Shown in pieces: positions 25,039-34,553 of a DNA stretch of 64,000 bases (within the stretch, counting starts at the first letter, position 1; each line of letters opens with the position of its first letter). Position numbers and translations under genes: made by a program. The notes beneath the pieces are model-generated. The model made no database searches and had not been told where the DNA came from. It worked only from the letters and a program-made list of their open reading frames with translations. Source of the DNA: Ponticaulis profundi (lineage in GTDB: Bacteria; Pseudomonadota; Alphaproteobacteria; Caulobacterales; Hyphomonadaceae); contig NZ_JBHSSW010000017.1 of assembly GCF_042659465.1 (NCBI RefSeq), positions 1 through 64,000 on the forward strand, read 5' to 3'.

Positions 25039-26205
25039 TCATGCGCCGACGGAACGCGCCCAGTTTCGAACGTCCTGAACATAAAGCTCTGGTTGCTCCA
25101 TGGCTGCGAAATGTCCGCCTTTTTCCAGATCTGTCCAGTGCACGATATTATAGGCCCGCTCACACCAGGAACGGGGTGAAGCCGGATAGAGCGCCTCGCC
25201 GGGAAAGTTCGCAAAACCGGTCGGGATTTCAACGCGCTGGCCTTCTGGCAGAGAGGCGCCGCCTTCAAGAAAGAGTGCATTGTAATACCAGACGCTGGTC
25301 GCGAAAGCGTCGTTGACCAGATAGATCATGATGTTGGTGAGCAGCTGGTCTCGCGTATAGATGCTGAACAGGTCTCCGTTCTCTAGATCTGACCAGCCAT
25401 GAAACTTCTCCAGAATCCATGCGGCCTGACCGACGGGGGAATCCATCAGGGCGAGCGCGAGTGTCTGTGGCTTGGTGGCCTGTTCCATCAGGTACGCGCC
25501 TTCGGCCTGTGTTGTGGCCTGAGTTTGCTGGATCCAGCGCGTCTCTGCGTCATTCTGAGGTGTGGCGGGGTTCGGACGAAGGCCGATCATGTTGAGGTGC
25601 ATCGCCTTGCAGCCGCCATTCTTGTCGACGCCATGATCAAAGCCAAGCCACCCCGTTACAAGAGCGCCCCAGTCACCCCCCTGGGCGAGATAGGTCTCAT
25701 AGCCGAGAACATCGCGCATCAGAGCGTTGAACAGTCTGGCGGTCGCGCGCTGGCCAAGTGGCTTGCTGGGCTTCTGGGAAAAGCCGTATCCGGGAAGGCT
25801 TGGTATGACGAGGTCAAACGCATCTTCGGCCTTGCCGCCGAAACGCGATGGAAAGGCAAGTGGTTCGATGGCCTGCCAGAATTCATAAATGGAGCCGGGC
25901 CAGCCATGCGTGATCAGTAAGGGGCGCTTGCCTTCCGCTTCGCCGACCACATGGACGAAATGAAGTTCGAAGCCATTCACGTCTGCCTTGAAATGCGCAA
26001 ACCGGTTGAGGTCGCGTTCGGCGGCTCGCCAGTCATAGCTGTGCAGCCAGTGTTCGCGAATGTCGGCCAGCACGCTGGTTTTCATGCCGTATTGCCAGTT
26101 GTCATCCACCGGGGCGGGATGGAACTGATAGGCCTCAACGCGCTGATGGATCGTATCCAGTCGGGCCTGCGGAATCTCGATTGAAAACGGGGTTGGTTCG
26201 CTCAT
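25039..26205 (-). CDS. Epoxide hydrolase (EHN-type alpha/beta hydrolase)
   Basis: 388 residues. N-terminal EHN domain (about 1-105) with FSIEIPQARLDTIHQRV, then an alpha/beta core: oxyanion motif HGWPGS (100-105), nucleophile in GGDWGA (Asp178), and the late His in the GGHFAAMEQPE segment. Such enzymes open epoxides to diols. The open frame continues far upstream, but that part is only the antisense of the hydroquinone reductase gene, so the ATG at 26205 is used. Confidence 0.92.
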   Translation of the reverse strand: MSEPTPFSIEIPQARLDTIHQRVEAYQFHPAPVDDNWQYGMKTSVLADIREHWLHSYDWRAAERDLNRFAHFKADVNGFELHFVHVVGEAEGKRPLLITHGWPGSIYEFWQAIEPLAFPSRFGGKAEDAFDLVIPSLPGYGFSQKPSKPLGQRATARLFNALMRDVLGYETYLAQGGDWGALVTGWLGFDHGVDKNGGCKAMHLNMIGLRPNPATPQNDAETRWIQQTQATTQAEGAYLMEQATKPQTLALALMDSPVGQAAWILEKFHGWSDLENGDLFSIYTRDQLLTNIMIYLVNDAFATSVWYYNALFLEGGASLPEGQRVEIPTGFANFPGEALYPASPRSWCERAYNIVHWTDLEKGGHFAAMEQPELYVQDVRNWARSVGA

Positions 26206-26310
26206 GGGATGAGAATAACGCCTTGCCCTAGCGAGAGCGCAAGCCATGTCTTTATAACGAGGAACCCGGCTCCTGCTGCGCCGTTCGTTTTTCGACAAAG
26301 GAGATGAAGT

Positions 26311-27276
26311 ATGGGCATCCTGAAAGACGGGAAATGGTATTCTGACGAAAGCGGCTTTGCCGATGATGATGGCGCCTTCAAGCGCACGACCAGCAAGTTT
26401 CGTAGCTGGGTGACGAAAGACGGCTCGCCGGGGCCAAGCGGTGAGGGTGGTTTCAAGGCTGAAGCCGGACGGTATCATCTCTATGTGTCCTATGCCTGCC
26501 CATGGGCCCATCGCACGCTCATCATGCGTTCCCTCAAGGGCCTGGACGATATGATCGGTCTGTCGGCAACGCACTGGATCATGCGGGAGCGTGGCTGGAC
26601 CTTTGATGACGGGCCGGGTGTTATCCCTGATCCTTTGATGAATGCCGGCACAATTCATGAAATCTATCAGGCAGCTGACCCGAAGGTGTCGGGCAAAGCG
26701 ACTGTGCCGGTGCTCTGGGACAAGCAGAAGAAGACCATTGTCTCGAACGAGTCCGCCGAGATCATTCGTATGTTCAATTCGGCCTTTGATGAAATCGGCG
26801 CGCGCGAGGGCGATTATTATCCTGACGCCCTGCAGGCCGAAATCGATGAGGTGAATGACCGCGTCTATGACACCGTCAATAATGGCGTCTACAAGGCTGG
26901 CTTTGCCGAGCAGGCAGGACCTTATGAAGAGGCATTTGATGCTCTGTTCGAAAGTCTCGACTGGCTGGAAGCGCGTCTGTCGCAGCAGACCTGGCTGGTC
27001 GGCGATCAGATGACGGAAGCGGATATCCGTCTCTTCACCACCTTGCTGCGCTTTGATCCGATTTATCACAATCATTTCAAATGCAATAAGTACAAGATCC
27101 GTGAAAAGACCGCTCTGCAATCCTATCTGGCACGCATGATTGCGATCCCTGAAATTCGCAGCACAATCAATATGGATCACGCCAAGGGGCACTATTATCA
27201 GAGCCATCTTTTCATCAATCCGACCGGGATTGTGCCAAAAGGGCCGGAGATACCCGAACTGGGAGCAGAAGAATAA
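26311..27276 (+). CDS. Glutathionyl-hydroquinone reductase (Xi-class GST)
   Basis: 321 residues. The thioredoxin-fold domain carries the catalytic CPWAH motif (C63) preceded by YVSYA, and the GST helical domain contains WLVGDQMTEADIRLFTTLLRFDPIY, both diagnostic of the YqjG/ECM4 family. It reduces glutathionyl-hydroquinones back to hydroquinones. Purine-rich AAGGAG precedes the ATG. The pirin gene starts three bases after its stop, which suggests a redox/quinone-detoxification operon. Confidence 0.95.
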   Translation: MGILKDGKWYSDESGFADDDGAFKRTTSKFRSWVTKDGSPGPSGEGGFKAEAGRYHLYVSYACPWAHRTLIMRSLKGLDDMIGLSATHWIMRERGWTFDDGPGVIPDPLMNAGTIHEIYQAADPKVSGKATVPVLWDKQKKTIVSNESAEIIRMFNSAFDEIGAREGDYYPDALQAEIDEVNDRVYDTVNNGVYKAGFAEQAGPYEEAFDALFESLDWLEARLSQQTWLVGDQMTEADIRLFTTLLRFDPIYHNHFKCNKYKIREKTALQSYLARMIAIPEIRSTINMDHAKGHYYQSHLFINPTGIVPKGPEIPELGAEE

Positions 27277-27278
27277 AC

Positions 27279-28127
27279 ATGACGAGATCAGTCACGGCCG
27301 TCTATCCGGCCATGCGAGATGATATTGGCGACCTGGTCACACGGCGCCCTCTGCCCAATCGGGAGCTGGAGCAGATCAGCCCGTTTCTGTTTCTCAACCA
27401 TCACGGGCCGCAGGTTTACCCGCCGAACAATCGCGGCCTGCCATTCGGGCCACATCCGCATCGCGGGTTCGAGACCGTGACCTTTATTCTTGAGGGCAGC
27501 CTTTCGCATCTGGACACGGGCGGGCATGAAAGCGTGATCCATGCAGGCGGTGTGCAGTGGATGACGGCTGGTTCCGGCCTGGTACATGCTGAACTTTCAC
27601 CGGATGTTTTCAAACGCCGGGGCGGGCCGCTCGAGATCCTGCAGCTCTGGGTGAACCTTCCGGCCGACAAGAAATTTTCGCCGCCGAATTATACCGGACT
27701 GCAAACAACCGAAATCCCGAAATTTGCCCTGTCCGATGGTGTGAATGTGGAGCTGACGTCCGGCGAGATGGCCGGGCATACCGGGCCGATTGAGAATCTG
27801 ACAGGCCTGATGATGAGCGTTGTTCGCGCCGAAGCAGGCAAGACGTTCGAGCTGCCAGCGCCTCAGGGCCGGTCGGTCTTTTTCTACATGGTGACTGGCA
27901 ATGCCAGCGTCGCAGGGAAGGATGTGCCGGAGCATCATCTGGCAAAATTCGATGACAAGGATGGGCATATCACATGCGAGGCGCAAACGGATTGCGTGAT
28001 CCTGTTTGGTCATGGCGCGCCCATTGATGAGCCAATGGTCGCGCACGGCCCATTCGTCATGAATACGGTCGATGAAATCCGGGATGCGATTGTCGACTAT
28101 CAGGCTGGTAAGTTCGGCAATTTCTGA
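27279..28127 (+). CDS. Pirin family protein
   Basis: 282 residues, bicupin. The N-terminal cupin has the pirin metal motif FGPHPHRGFETVT (His59, His61) and later His in GLVHAELS (about 103); the second cupin spans the C-terminal half. Bacterial pirins include quercetin 2,3-dioxygenases and regulators of metabolism. The start is three bases after the preceding stop, so coupling with the GS-hydroquinone reductase is likely. Confidence 0.92.
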   Translation: MTRSVTAVYPAMRDDIGDLVTRRPLPNRELEQISPFLFLNHHGPQVYPPNNRGLPFGPHPHRGFETVTFILEGSLSHLDTGGHESVIHAGGVQWMTAGSGLVHAELSPDVFKRRGGPLEILQLWVNLPADKKFSPPNYTGLQTTEIPKFALSDGVNVELTSGEMAGHTGPIENLTGLMMSVVRAEAGKTFELPAPQGRSVFFYMVTGNASVAGKDVPEHHLAKFDDKDGHITCEAQTDCVILFGHGAPIDEPMVAHGPFVMNTVDEIRDAIVDYQAGKFGNF

Positions 28128-28132
28128 ACCGC

Positions 28133-28756
28133 TCAGGCGTGGACACCAGCACGCTGTTCCAGATTTTCCGGTAAGGAATCCAGGATTTCAAAGTCGATTG
28201 GCTTGTAGGTGAAATTGTTGGATTCCCCGGCAGAGCACGCCGTAAGGGCCATGATCATGTCCATTTCCGCGCGGAAAATGGTTGATTGACCCGCTTTGCT
28301 CATTGGAGGGTCGACACGAATTTTCCCGGTCTTTCCGTCGACATCCACATTCATGAAGACATTGAACGCAATCGGAATGTCGTCAGGTTCAATACCGAAG
28401 GGCGCGAGCGCTTTTTCGAAATTTCCCTGGCAGCCATGATGAGGCTCGGTGTGTCCATACAGAATGCGAAACGTCGCTTCAGAACAGGGCGTCAGGGTGA
28501 AATCATGACGACCGACCTCATCGTGAACAATGGTGAGCATCACGTTCGAACGATTTGAGTAGAGCGGATCTCCGGTCGTGAGGAGCAGTCGCCCTGCGAA
28601 ATCGATTGACCGGCCAGACGAGATGTATTCGCGCGTGTCCTCTGCATTGTATGCGAGCATGTCAGAGACTTGCTGGCCCTCCGGGTCGGTCACCTTCAGG
28701 AACTGACCCTTTTTGATTTTGAATGCCTGTCCGGTTCGCGGTGAGATACGTGTCAT
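28133..28756 (-). CDS. DUF1989 (urea carboxylase-associated) family protein
   Basis: 207 residues. The DUF1989 core is visible: GQFLKVTDPEGQQVSDMLAYNAEDTREYISSGRS-like N-half, LTPCSEATFRILYGHTEPHHGCQGNF with the Cys/His residues that are presumed metal ligands, and PIAFNVFMNVDVDGKTGKI. Its ATG overlaps the stop of the YqcI/YcgG gene as ATGA, so the two are translationally coupled. The family is often found in urea and guanidine-type nitrogen loci; the reaction here is unknown. Confidence 0.88.
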   Translation of the reverse strand: MTRISPRTGQAFKIKKGQFLKVTDPEGQQVSDMLAYNAEDTREYISSGRSIDFAGRLLLTTGDPLYSNRSNVMLTIVHDEVGRHDFTLTPCSEATFRILYGHTEPHHGCQGNFEKALAPFGIEPDDIPIAFNVFMNVDVDGKTGKIRVDPPMSKAGQSTIFRAEMDMIMALTACSAGESNNFTYKPIDFEILDSLPENLEQRAGVHA

Positions 28757-29439
28757 GGGTCGAGTGGCTCCATTTTCTGAAACGGGCATTTCCAGTCGGC
28801 GGTCAGTCGACGCCCGGAGTATTGAAGTGCTTCGGAGGCCTCTCCGAAGTCTGAAAGCATCGGGTTGATTTTACCGTCGAGCTCAGCGTCTCGTTTGCGG
28901 ATGATGTCTTTCATTTTATCGAACCGCCCATCTTCCCGCAGGTGATCGAATTGCAGGTGCGAATTGAAAACGAGCGCGGGGTAAGCAAAGCGCCGTGCCT
29001 GGCGCGAGGCGTTTGGGTGCAGGCCAACAACGAAGAAGGGGTGATTGGCGATCGACATGGAAAAGTGTGCATCATCCGGATCAGAGGCCACATCATCGCG
29101 CCAGTCATTTCCTGCGGCAGCGTCCATATTGTGAAAGCACTGCAGGCGATCCCAGAGCGCATCTTCGAATGCGCGTTCGCTCAACTTGTCCGGACCTTCA
29201 AAGATCAGGACGAAGGAGCGTACTCTTGGGTCATCGGGCGCAATCTGATTTCCGAACTCACGTAGTTCGCGGAATGCCGGAAGATCATCCTGTGAGTGCG
29301 TTATGTCGCTTGCGACGAAAAAGGTAATGCATTCGCGCGCCAGCGCCGCTTTCGCGCCGACACAGGGGAAGTCATCTGCTTCTATGAACTCATGAAAAGC
29401 AGTCACCGGGTCTGTTTGAATGTCGATCGTGTCGGACAT
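28753..29439 (-). CDS. YqcI/YcgG family protein (GntA/DcsA-like)
   Basis: 228 residues. Family features: FHEFIEADDFPCVGAKAAL near the N-terminus (Cys in FPCVGA is a conserved position), the central WDRLQCFHNMD, and NHPFFVVGLHPNASR, FNSHLQFDHLREDGRF and DWKCPF at the end. Relatives DcsA (cycloserine) and GntA (guanitoxin) are haem-dependent N-hydroxylases of arginine-type guanidino groups. The pairing with DUF1989 suggests a small nitrogen-oxidising pathway; the substrate is inference only. Confidence 0.85.
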   Translation of the reverse strand: MSDTIDIQTDPVTAFHEFIEADDFPCVGAKAALARECITFFVASDITHSQDDLPAFRELREFGNQIAPDDPRVRSFVLIFEGPDKLSERAFEDALWDRLQCFHNMDAAAGNDWRDDVASDPDDAHFSMSIANHPFFVVGLHPNASRQARRFAYPALVFNSHLQFDHLREDGRFDKMKDIIRKRDAELDGKINPMLSDFGEASEALQYSGRRLTADWKCPFQKMEPLDP

Positions 29440-29521
29440 GTTTGTGTATCCAGGGTTTCAACGGTCCAACAGCAATGCCCGCTTCGAGCGTTCGTTCCGT
29501 TGTGTTTCCTGGCGGTGCACA

Positions 29522-29555
29522 CAAAAACGCCGCCGGTTCAGGAAAACCGACGGCG
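29522..29555 (-). terminator. Intrinsic terminator of secA
   Basis: CGCCGCCGGTT (29528-29538) pairs with AACCGACGGCG (29545-29555) with one mismatch around a 6-base loop; on the minus strand it is followed by five T and then GTGT. It lies about 30-60 bases past the secA stop. Confidence 0.88.
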
Positions 29556-29585
29556 CATTGATTGAAATCAAATCAGGAAGGTTTC

Positions 29586-32126
29586 TCAGACCTGTTCCTG
29601 TTGAGGCTGTGGTCGCTGTTGCGGTTCCTGCGGTGCGACCTGGATCTGAATGTTCATCAGGGTTCCGGTGACCGTTTCACGCAGGCTTGAGAGCAGGTTC
29701 TCAAACAGAGCGAATGCCTCGGACTTGAATTCGTTGAGTGGATCACGCTGGCCATAGCTGCGCAGGTGAATGACAGAACGGAGCTGATCAAGCTGCTGCA
29801 GGTGTTCGCGCCACTCTTTGTCGAGCAGCTGAAGAAGGACCTGCTTTTCAAACCAGCGCATACGGTCCGGACCGATTTCCGTCGCTTTCTGGGCGAAAGC
29901 TTTGTCGGCCGCTTCGGTCATGCGTTCGATGATCTCGGTGTTGGCAACACCTTCTTCGCTCGCCCATTCCTTGATCGGCAGATCAAGGCCAAGCACTTGC
30001 TGGGTTTTGTCGATCAGGCCATCGGTGTCCCACTGGTCGGCATAGGTTTTGGCCGGCATGGCCGCCTGAACCATATCCTCAACCACATCATGACGCATTT
30101 CGGTGATGATTTCGGTCACGTCATTGGATTGCATGAATTCAATGCGCTGCTCGAAGATTGCCTTACGCTGATTGTTGATGACATCATCATATTTGAGCAG
30201 GTTCTTACGCATTTCGAAGTTGCGCTGCTCAACTTTTTTCTGTGATGTTTCAAGTGCCTTGCTCATCCACGGGTGAACAATGGCTTCGCCTTCCTTGATG
30301 CCAAGGCGGCGCATGATGGTATCGAGACGCTCTGCTGCGAAGATGCGCAGAAGGTCGTCCTCGAGCGACACATAGAATTTCGAACGACCAGGGTCACCCT
30401 GACGACCTGTCCGGCCACGCAGCTGGTTGTCGATGCGTCGGCTTTCATGGCGTTCGGTACCGAGAACGAAGAGACCACCAGCATCAAGTGCCTTCTGGCG
30501 GGCCTCAGCAATTTCCGCTTTCAGCTCGGTTTCGAGCTCTGTGACTTCTTCCGGTGTCAGTTCGCGACCCATACGTTCCTGTCGGCGCTGGGTCTCTTCT
30601 TCCATCCGCATTTCCAGATTGCCGCCGAGCTGAATGTCGGTACCGCGGCCAGCCATGTTGGTTGCAACGGTGATGGCGCCTGGCACACCGGCCTGAGCGA
30701 TGATCTGGGCTTCGCGCTCGTGGTGACGGGCGTTCAGCACCTGGTGCGGAATTTTTGCCTGAGCGAGCAGGGTGGAGAGGAGTTCTGACTTCTCAATGGA
30801 AGCCGTGCCGAGCAGGACCGGCTGGCCTTTTTCGTGCGCTTCCTTGAGCTCATCAATGATGGCGTGGTATTTTTCTTTCGCTGTGCGATAGACCACATCA
30901 TCATCGTCGATCCGCTGGATCGGACGGTTGGTCGGAATGGTGAAGACCTTCAGACCATAAGTGTCCTGGAACTCTGCCGCTTCGGTATCGGCCGTACCCG
31001 TCATACCAGACATTTTCTCGTAGAGACGGAAATAGTTCTGGAAGGTGATGGATGCGAGCGTCTGGTTTTCCGGCTTGATGTCGACGCGTTCTTTTGCCTC
31101 GATGGCCTGGTGCAGGCCTTCGGACAGACGGCGGCCGGCCATCATGCGACCCGTGAATTCGTCGATGAGCATGACCTCACCATCCTTCACGATATAGTCC
31201 TTGTCGCGCTGGAAGAGCTTGTGCGCACGCAGTGCCTGGTTGGCATGGTGTACGATGGAGATGTTCTCCGGATCGTACATGGAGCCTTCCATCATGCCAG
31301 CTTCTGCGAGCAGGGTTTCGATCTTCTCATTGCCTTCTTCTGTGTAAACACAGGAGCGCTGCTTTTCGTCGATCTCGTAATCTTCGTCGCTCAGCTGCGG
31401 AATGAGCGCATCAATCGTCTTGTAAAGCTCGGAGCGATCATCGGTCGGACCGGAGATGATCAGCGGTGTACGCGCTTCGTCGATCAGGATGGAGTCGACT
31501 TCGTCCACGAGACAGTAATTGTGTCCGCGCTGAACCATATCGCCGAGCGAATATTTCATATTGTCGCGCAGATAATCGAAGCCGAACTCATTGTTCGTGC
31601 CGTAGGTGATGTCTGCAGCATAGGCCTTGCGGCGGGCCTGATCGTCCGGGCCATGCACGACAACGCCGGTCGTCAGGCCGAGAAAGCCGTAAAGCTGTCC
31701 CATCCATTCGGCGTCACGTTGCGCCAGATAGTCGTTCACGGTGATGACGTGGACGCCCTTGCCGCTCAGTGCATTCAGATAGGCTGCAAGCGTTGCGACC
31801 AGCGTTTTACCTTCACCGGTCCGCATCTCGGCAATATTGCCGGAATGGAGGACCATGCCGCCGATCAGTTGAACATCAAAGTGCCGCATGCCGAGGACGC
31901 GCTTGGAGCCTTCACGGACAACCGCAAAGGCTTCTTCCAGAAGGCTGTCCAGACTTGCGCCATTTGCGATGGCTGTCTTGAATTCCAGTGTTTTGGCGCG
32001 AAGGGCTTCGTCGGAAAGAGCTTCGAACTCCGGCTCCAGCGCGTTGATACGATTGACGCGAGCTAGGAAAGGGCGAAGCTGGCGTTCATTAGATGAACCT
32101 AGAAATTTCTTTGCGAATTTTAACAT
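29586..32126 (-). CDS. secA: Preprotein translocase ATPase SecA (without C-terminal zinc domain)
   Basis: 846 residues. Walker A MRTGEGKTLVA, DEAD-type Walker B LVDEVDSILIDEARTP, preprotein cross-linking domain, second ATPase domain (VLLGTASIEKSE, TNMAGRGTDIQLGGN, RIDNQLRGRTGRQGDPG) and the helical scaffold and wing domains are all present. The protein ends in a Pro/Gln-rich tail (APQEPQQRPQPQQ) with no CxCGSG...CH zinc motif, which most proteobacterial SecA have for SecB and lipid contact. ATG at 32126 is chosen; an ATG five codons upstream is also possible. It is divergent from the isomerase gene. Confidence 0.97.
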   Translation of the reverse strand: MLKFAKKFLGSSNERQLRPFLARVNRINALEPEFEALSDEALRAKTLEFKTAIANGASLDSLLEEAFAVVREGSKRVLGMRHFDVQLIGGMVLHSGNIAEMRTGEGKTLVATLAAYLNALSGKGVHVITVNDYLAQRDAEWMGQLYGFLGLTTGVVVHGPDDQARRKAYAADITYGTNNEFGFDYLRDNMKYSLGDMVQRGHNYCLVDEVDSILIDEARTPLIISGPTDDRSELYKTIDALIPQLSDEDYEIDEKQRSCVYTEEGNEKIETLLAEAGMMEGSMYDPENISIVHHANQALRAHKLFQRDKDYIVKDGEVMLIDEFTGRMMAGRRLSEGLHQAIEAKERVDIKPENQTLASITFQNYFRLYEKMSGMTGTADTEAAEFQDTYGLKVFTIPTNRPIQRIDDDDVVYRTAKEKYHAIIDELKEAHEKGQPVLLGTASIEKSELLSTLLAQAKIPHQVLNARHHEREAQIIAQAGVPGAITVATNMAGRGTDIQLGGNLEMRMEEETQRRQERMGRELTPEEVTELETELKAEIAEARQKALDAGGLFVLGTERHESRRIDNQLRGRTGRQGDPGRSKFYVSLEDDLLRIFAAERLDTIMRRLGIKEGEAIVHPWMSKALETSQKKVEQRNFEMRKNLLKYDDVINNQRKAIFEQRIEFMQSNDVTEIITEMRHDVVEDMVQAAMPAKTYADQWDTDGLIDKTQQVLGLDLPIKEWASEEGVANTEIIERMTEAADKAFAQKATEIGPDRMRWFEKQVLLQLLDKEWREHLQQLDQLRSVIHLRSYGQRDPLNEFKSEAFALFENLLSSLRETVTGTLMNIQIQVAPQEPQQRPQPQQEQV

Positions 32127-32291
32127 AACTCGACCATTCATGCGTGCCGAAGATCATAATTCGCACACATTATTTAAATACTCGCAGCTCTCAAAAGGGA
32201 AAGCCGCTCGACCCTTGGGTCGGACTGACTTAAGAAGAGGGCTTATCAGTGTCAATCCACAGAACTGGCGAGTGCAGGACTGAATACAAAT

Positions 32292-33278
32292 ATGCAGCGG
32301 ATTCTATCATTATTATTGGGCAGTGTGGCGCTGATGTCTCTGGCGGCATGCGAAAAAGAAGAACCGCCGGTCAAGGAGACGCCACTTCGTGTGAATGCTG
32401 CCATCGCCGCTGTGGTAAATGGTGAATACATCCTCGCTTCAGAAGTCGAACTGGAAGCTGCCGCTCAGGGACTGATGGAACCCGGCGATACGCTGGAAAT
32501 CGAAGATCCCGTCTTTCAGCAGATACTCGATCAGTTGATCGATCAGAAGCTGCTGGCCCAGGAGGCCATGAATCTGGGGCTTGATCAGGAAGAAAGCTCG
32601 CGCCATCGCCTGCAGGCGGCACGCGAACGCATTCTTGGAAATCTGCTCGTTGAAAACCTTGTCGCGCAGCAGGTTGATGAAGCGGCTATCATGGAAATGT
32701 ACAATGCCCAGACCGAGCTGCAGCAGCTCGGTGAAGAGGTGCTTGTCCGTCAGATCCTCGTCAGTTCGCAGGAAGAAGCGCAGGGCCTTTATCAGCAGTT
32801 GCAGGATGGCGCGGAGTTCGCCGCGCTGGCGTTCAACCATTCGCTCGACCGCGTCACGAGCGCGGAAGGTGGTCTGATCGGCTATGTCTTGCCCGAAGCG
32901 ATGAGCGAGCCTTATCGCAGCGTGATTTCGCGAACCTCGGTTGGCCGGGTATCCCAGCCCTTCGAGACTCAGGTTGGCTGGGTGATTGTGAAGGTCGAGG
33001 ACCGGCGCCAGGAAGAGCCGCCGACGCTTGATGAAACCCGTCCGAAAATCGTTCAGTTTCTAACGTTGTCAGAGATCAGCAAAGTGCTGAAACGTCTGCG
33101 CACGCGCGCTGAAATTCAGACCATTACAGGCGAAGATACGATTTCGGCTTTTGAAGATGGGACGCTGGAAGGGCTGCCAGAAGCTGACCCGGAAGATGGC
33201 GAGCCAGCAGATACTGAGGCCAACGACACCGAGACCGGCGAAAGTCCGGCGACCGAAACAGAGGAACCAACTGAGTGA
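32292..33278 (+). CDS. Peptidyl-prolyl cis-trans isomerase lipoprotein (parvulin type)
   Basis: 328 residues. Lipoprotein signal with lipobox LAAC (Cys20), a SurA-like N-terminal helical region (about 35-140), then a parvulin domain (about 145-245) with VRQILVSSQEEAQ, DGAEFAALAFNHSLDRVTSAEGGLIGYV and GWVIVKVEDR. The acidic Thr/Glu-rich tail (about 270-328) is low complexity. It would fold exported or outer-membrane proteins and faces secA across a shared intergenic region, a fitting partnership. Its stop overlaps the argJ start. Confidence 0.9.
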   Translation: MQRILSLLLGSVALMSLAACEKEEPPVKETPLRVNAAIAAVVNGEYILASEVELEAAAQGLMEPGDTLEIEDPVFQQILDQLIDQKLLAQEAMNLGLDQEESSRHRLQAARERILGNLLVENLVAQQVDEAAIMEMYNAQTELQQLGEEVLVRQILVSSQEEAQGLYQQLQDGAEFAALAFNHSLDRVTSAEGGLIGYVLPEAMSEPYRSVISRTSVGRVSQPFETQVGWVIVKVEDRRQEEPPTLDETRPKIVQFLTLSEISKVLKRLRTRAEIQTITGEDTISAFEDGTLEGLPEADPEDGEPADTEANDTETGESPATETEEPTE

Positions 33279-34510
33279 AACTGAAACGCTCACCACTCGC
33301 GCCTGCCGCGTTTCCTGAACTGCCCCAGATTGAGGGCATGGTATCGACCACGCATTCTCTTGGCATGTACAAGTATGAGCGCGACGACCTGATGGTTGTG
33401 GCGTTTCCGGACGGTGCAAATTGTGGCGGCGTGTTCACGCGCTCGCTGACACGCTCTTGCGATGTGGACTGGTGTCGCCAGGCTCTAGAAGAGACGGGCG
33501 GCAAAGCCTCTTCGCTGGTGGTGAACGCAGGCAATTCGAACGCTTTCACGTTTCAGAATGGCATCGACAAGAACAATGCGACCCTGGATGCGGTCGCCAA
33601 AGCCGCAGGCAAGCCACGCACGGAATGCTATCTGGCGGCGACAGGCGTGATTGGCGTGCCGGTTGCACCGGACCTGATCGCGCAGCACATTCCGGCGATC
33701 TGGCCAAACCTGACGCCTGAAACGCCCTGGTTGACGCTGGCGTCTGCCTTCATGACGACGGACACGTTTCCGAAGGGTGCGGGCAAGACCATTGAGATTG
33801 ATGGAAAGCCGGTGTCGTTCGCAGGCATCGCAAAAGGCTCCGGTATGATTGCGCCGAACATGGCGACAATGCTGGCCTATGTCTTCACGGACGCGCCGCT
33901 GACCGCGCAACAATGCCAGTATCTGACATCGCGTCATGCCGATGCGACCTTTAACTGTGTCACTGTGGATGGCGACACGTCGACCAGCGACACGCTGATG
34001 ATGTTTGCGACCGGCAAGGCAGAGCTGACAGAAGAGCAGGTCGATGCGAATTTCGACAAGATTTCAGATGCGATGCACGAAGTCTTCCTCGATCTGGCGC
34101 AACAATTGGTGCGCGATGGTGAGGGCGCGACCAAATTCATCGAAATCACGGTGGAGGGCGCAATCTCCGATAAGTCGGCCAAGACGGTTGCCTGCTCGAT
34201 TGCCAACTCTCCGCTGGTGAAAACAGCTCTGGCCGCCAATGACGCGAACTGGGGCCGGATTGTCATGGCCATTGGTAAGGCATTGGAGCCGATGAATCGC
34301 GACGGCCTGACCGTGAATATCGGAGATGTGCGCGTGGCCGAAGGTGGCGCTCGAGCCGCCAGTTATGATGAGGAAAAGGCAACGGCTGCCGTTTCCAAAC
34401 CAGAAATTTCGATCTCTGCTGATCTGGGTGTGGGGTCTGGTCGCGCGACCGTTTGGACCTGTGATCTCACTCATGGTTATGTTGAAATTAACGGGGCCTA
34501 TCGAACCTGA
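33275..34510 (+). CDS. argJ: Bifunctional ornithine acetyltransferase / N-acetylglutamate synthase
   Basis: 411 residues. ArgJ moves the acetyl group from N-acetylornithine to glutamate in arginine synthesis. The self-cleavage/nucleophile motif is seen as NMATML (A197-T198), the Thr becoming the N-terminus of the beta chain; the surrounding GSGMIAPNMATMLAYVFTDA is diagnostic. Other landmarks are LVVNAGNSNAFT and NDANWGRIVMAIGKA. It starts at GTG overlapping the previous stop by four bases, so translation is coupled to the isomerase. Confidence 0.96.
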   Translation: MKLKRSPLAPAAFPELPQIEGMVSTTHSLGMYKYERDDLMVVAFPDGANCGGVFTRSLTRSCDVDWCRQALEETGGKASSLVVNAGNSNAFTFQNGIDKNNATLDAVAKAAGKPRTECYLAATGVIGVPVAPDLIAQHIPAIWPNLTPETPWLTLASAFMTTDTFPKGAGKTIEIDGKPVSFAGIAKGSGMIAPNMATMLAYVFTDAPLTAQQCQYLTSRHADATFNCVTVDGDTSTSDTLMMFATGKAELTEEQVDANFDKISDAMHEVFLDLAQQLVRDGEGATKFIEITVEGAISDKSAKTVACSIANSPLVKTALAANDANWGRIVMAIGKALEPMNRDGLTVNIGDVRVAEGGARAASYDEEKATAAVSKPEISISADLGVGSGRATVWTCDLTHGYVEINGAYRT

Positions 34511-34553
34511 TAGGGTTTCTTCAATCAATCCTTCACATCGGCTTGTTACAGAA

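Noticed and set aside
26206..27207. The open frame of the epoxide hydrolase continues upstream to give a 722-residue protein
   Set aside because: The extra third is the antisense of the glutathionyl-hydroquinone reductase gene, whose motifs are clear on the plus strand; a normal EHN start lies at 26205.
30834..32066. A 410-codon open frame on the plus strand inside secA
   Set aside because: It mirrors secA codons exactly and its product resembles no family; the same applies to the long antisense frames over argD, argF, the crotonase and the RND permease.
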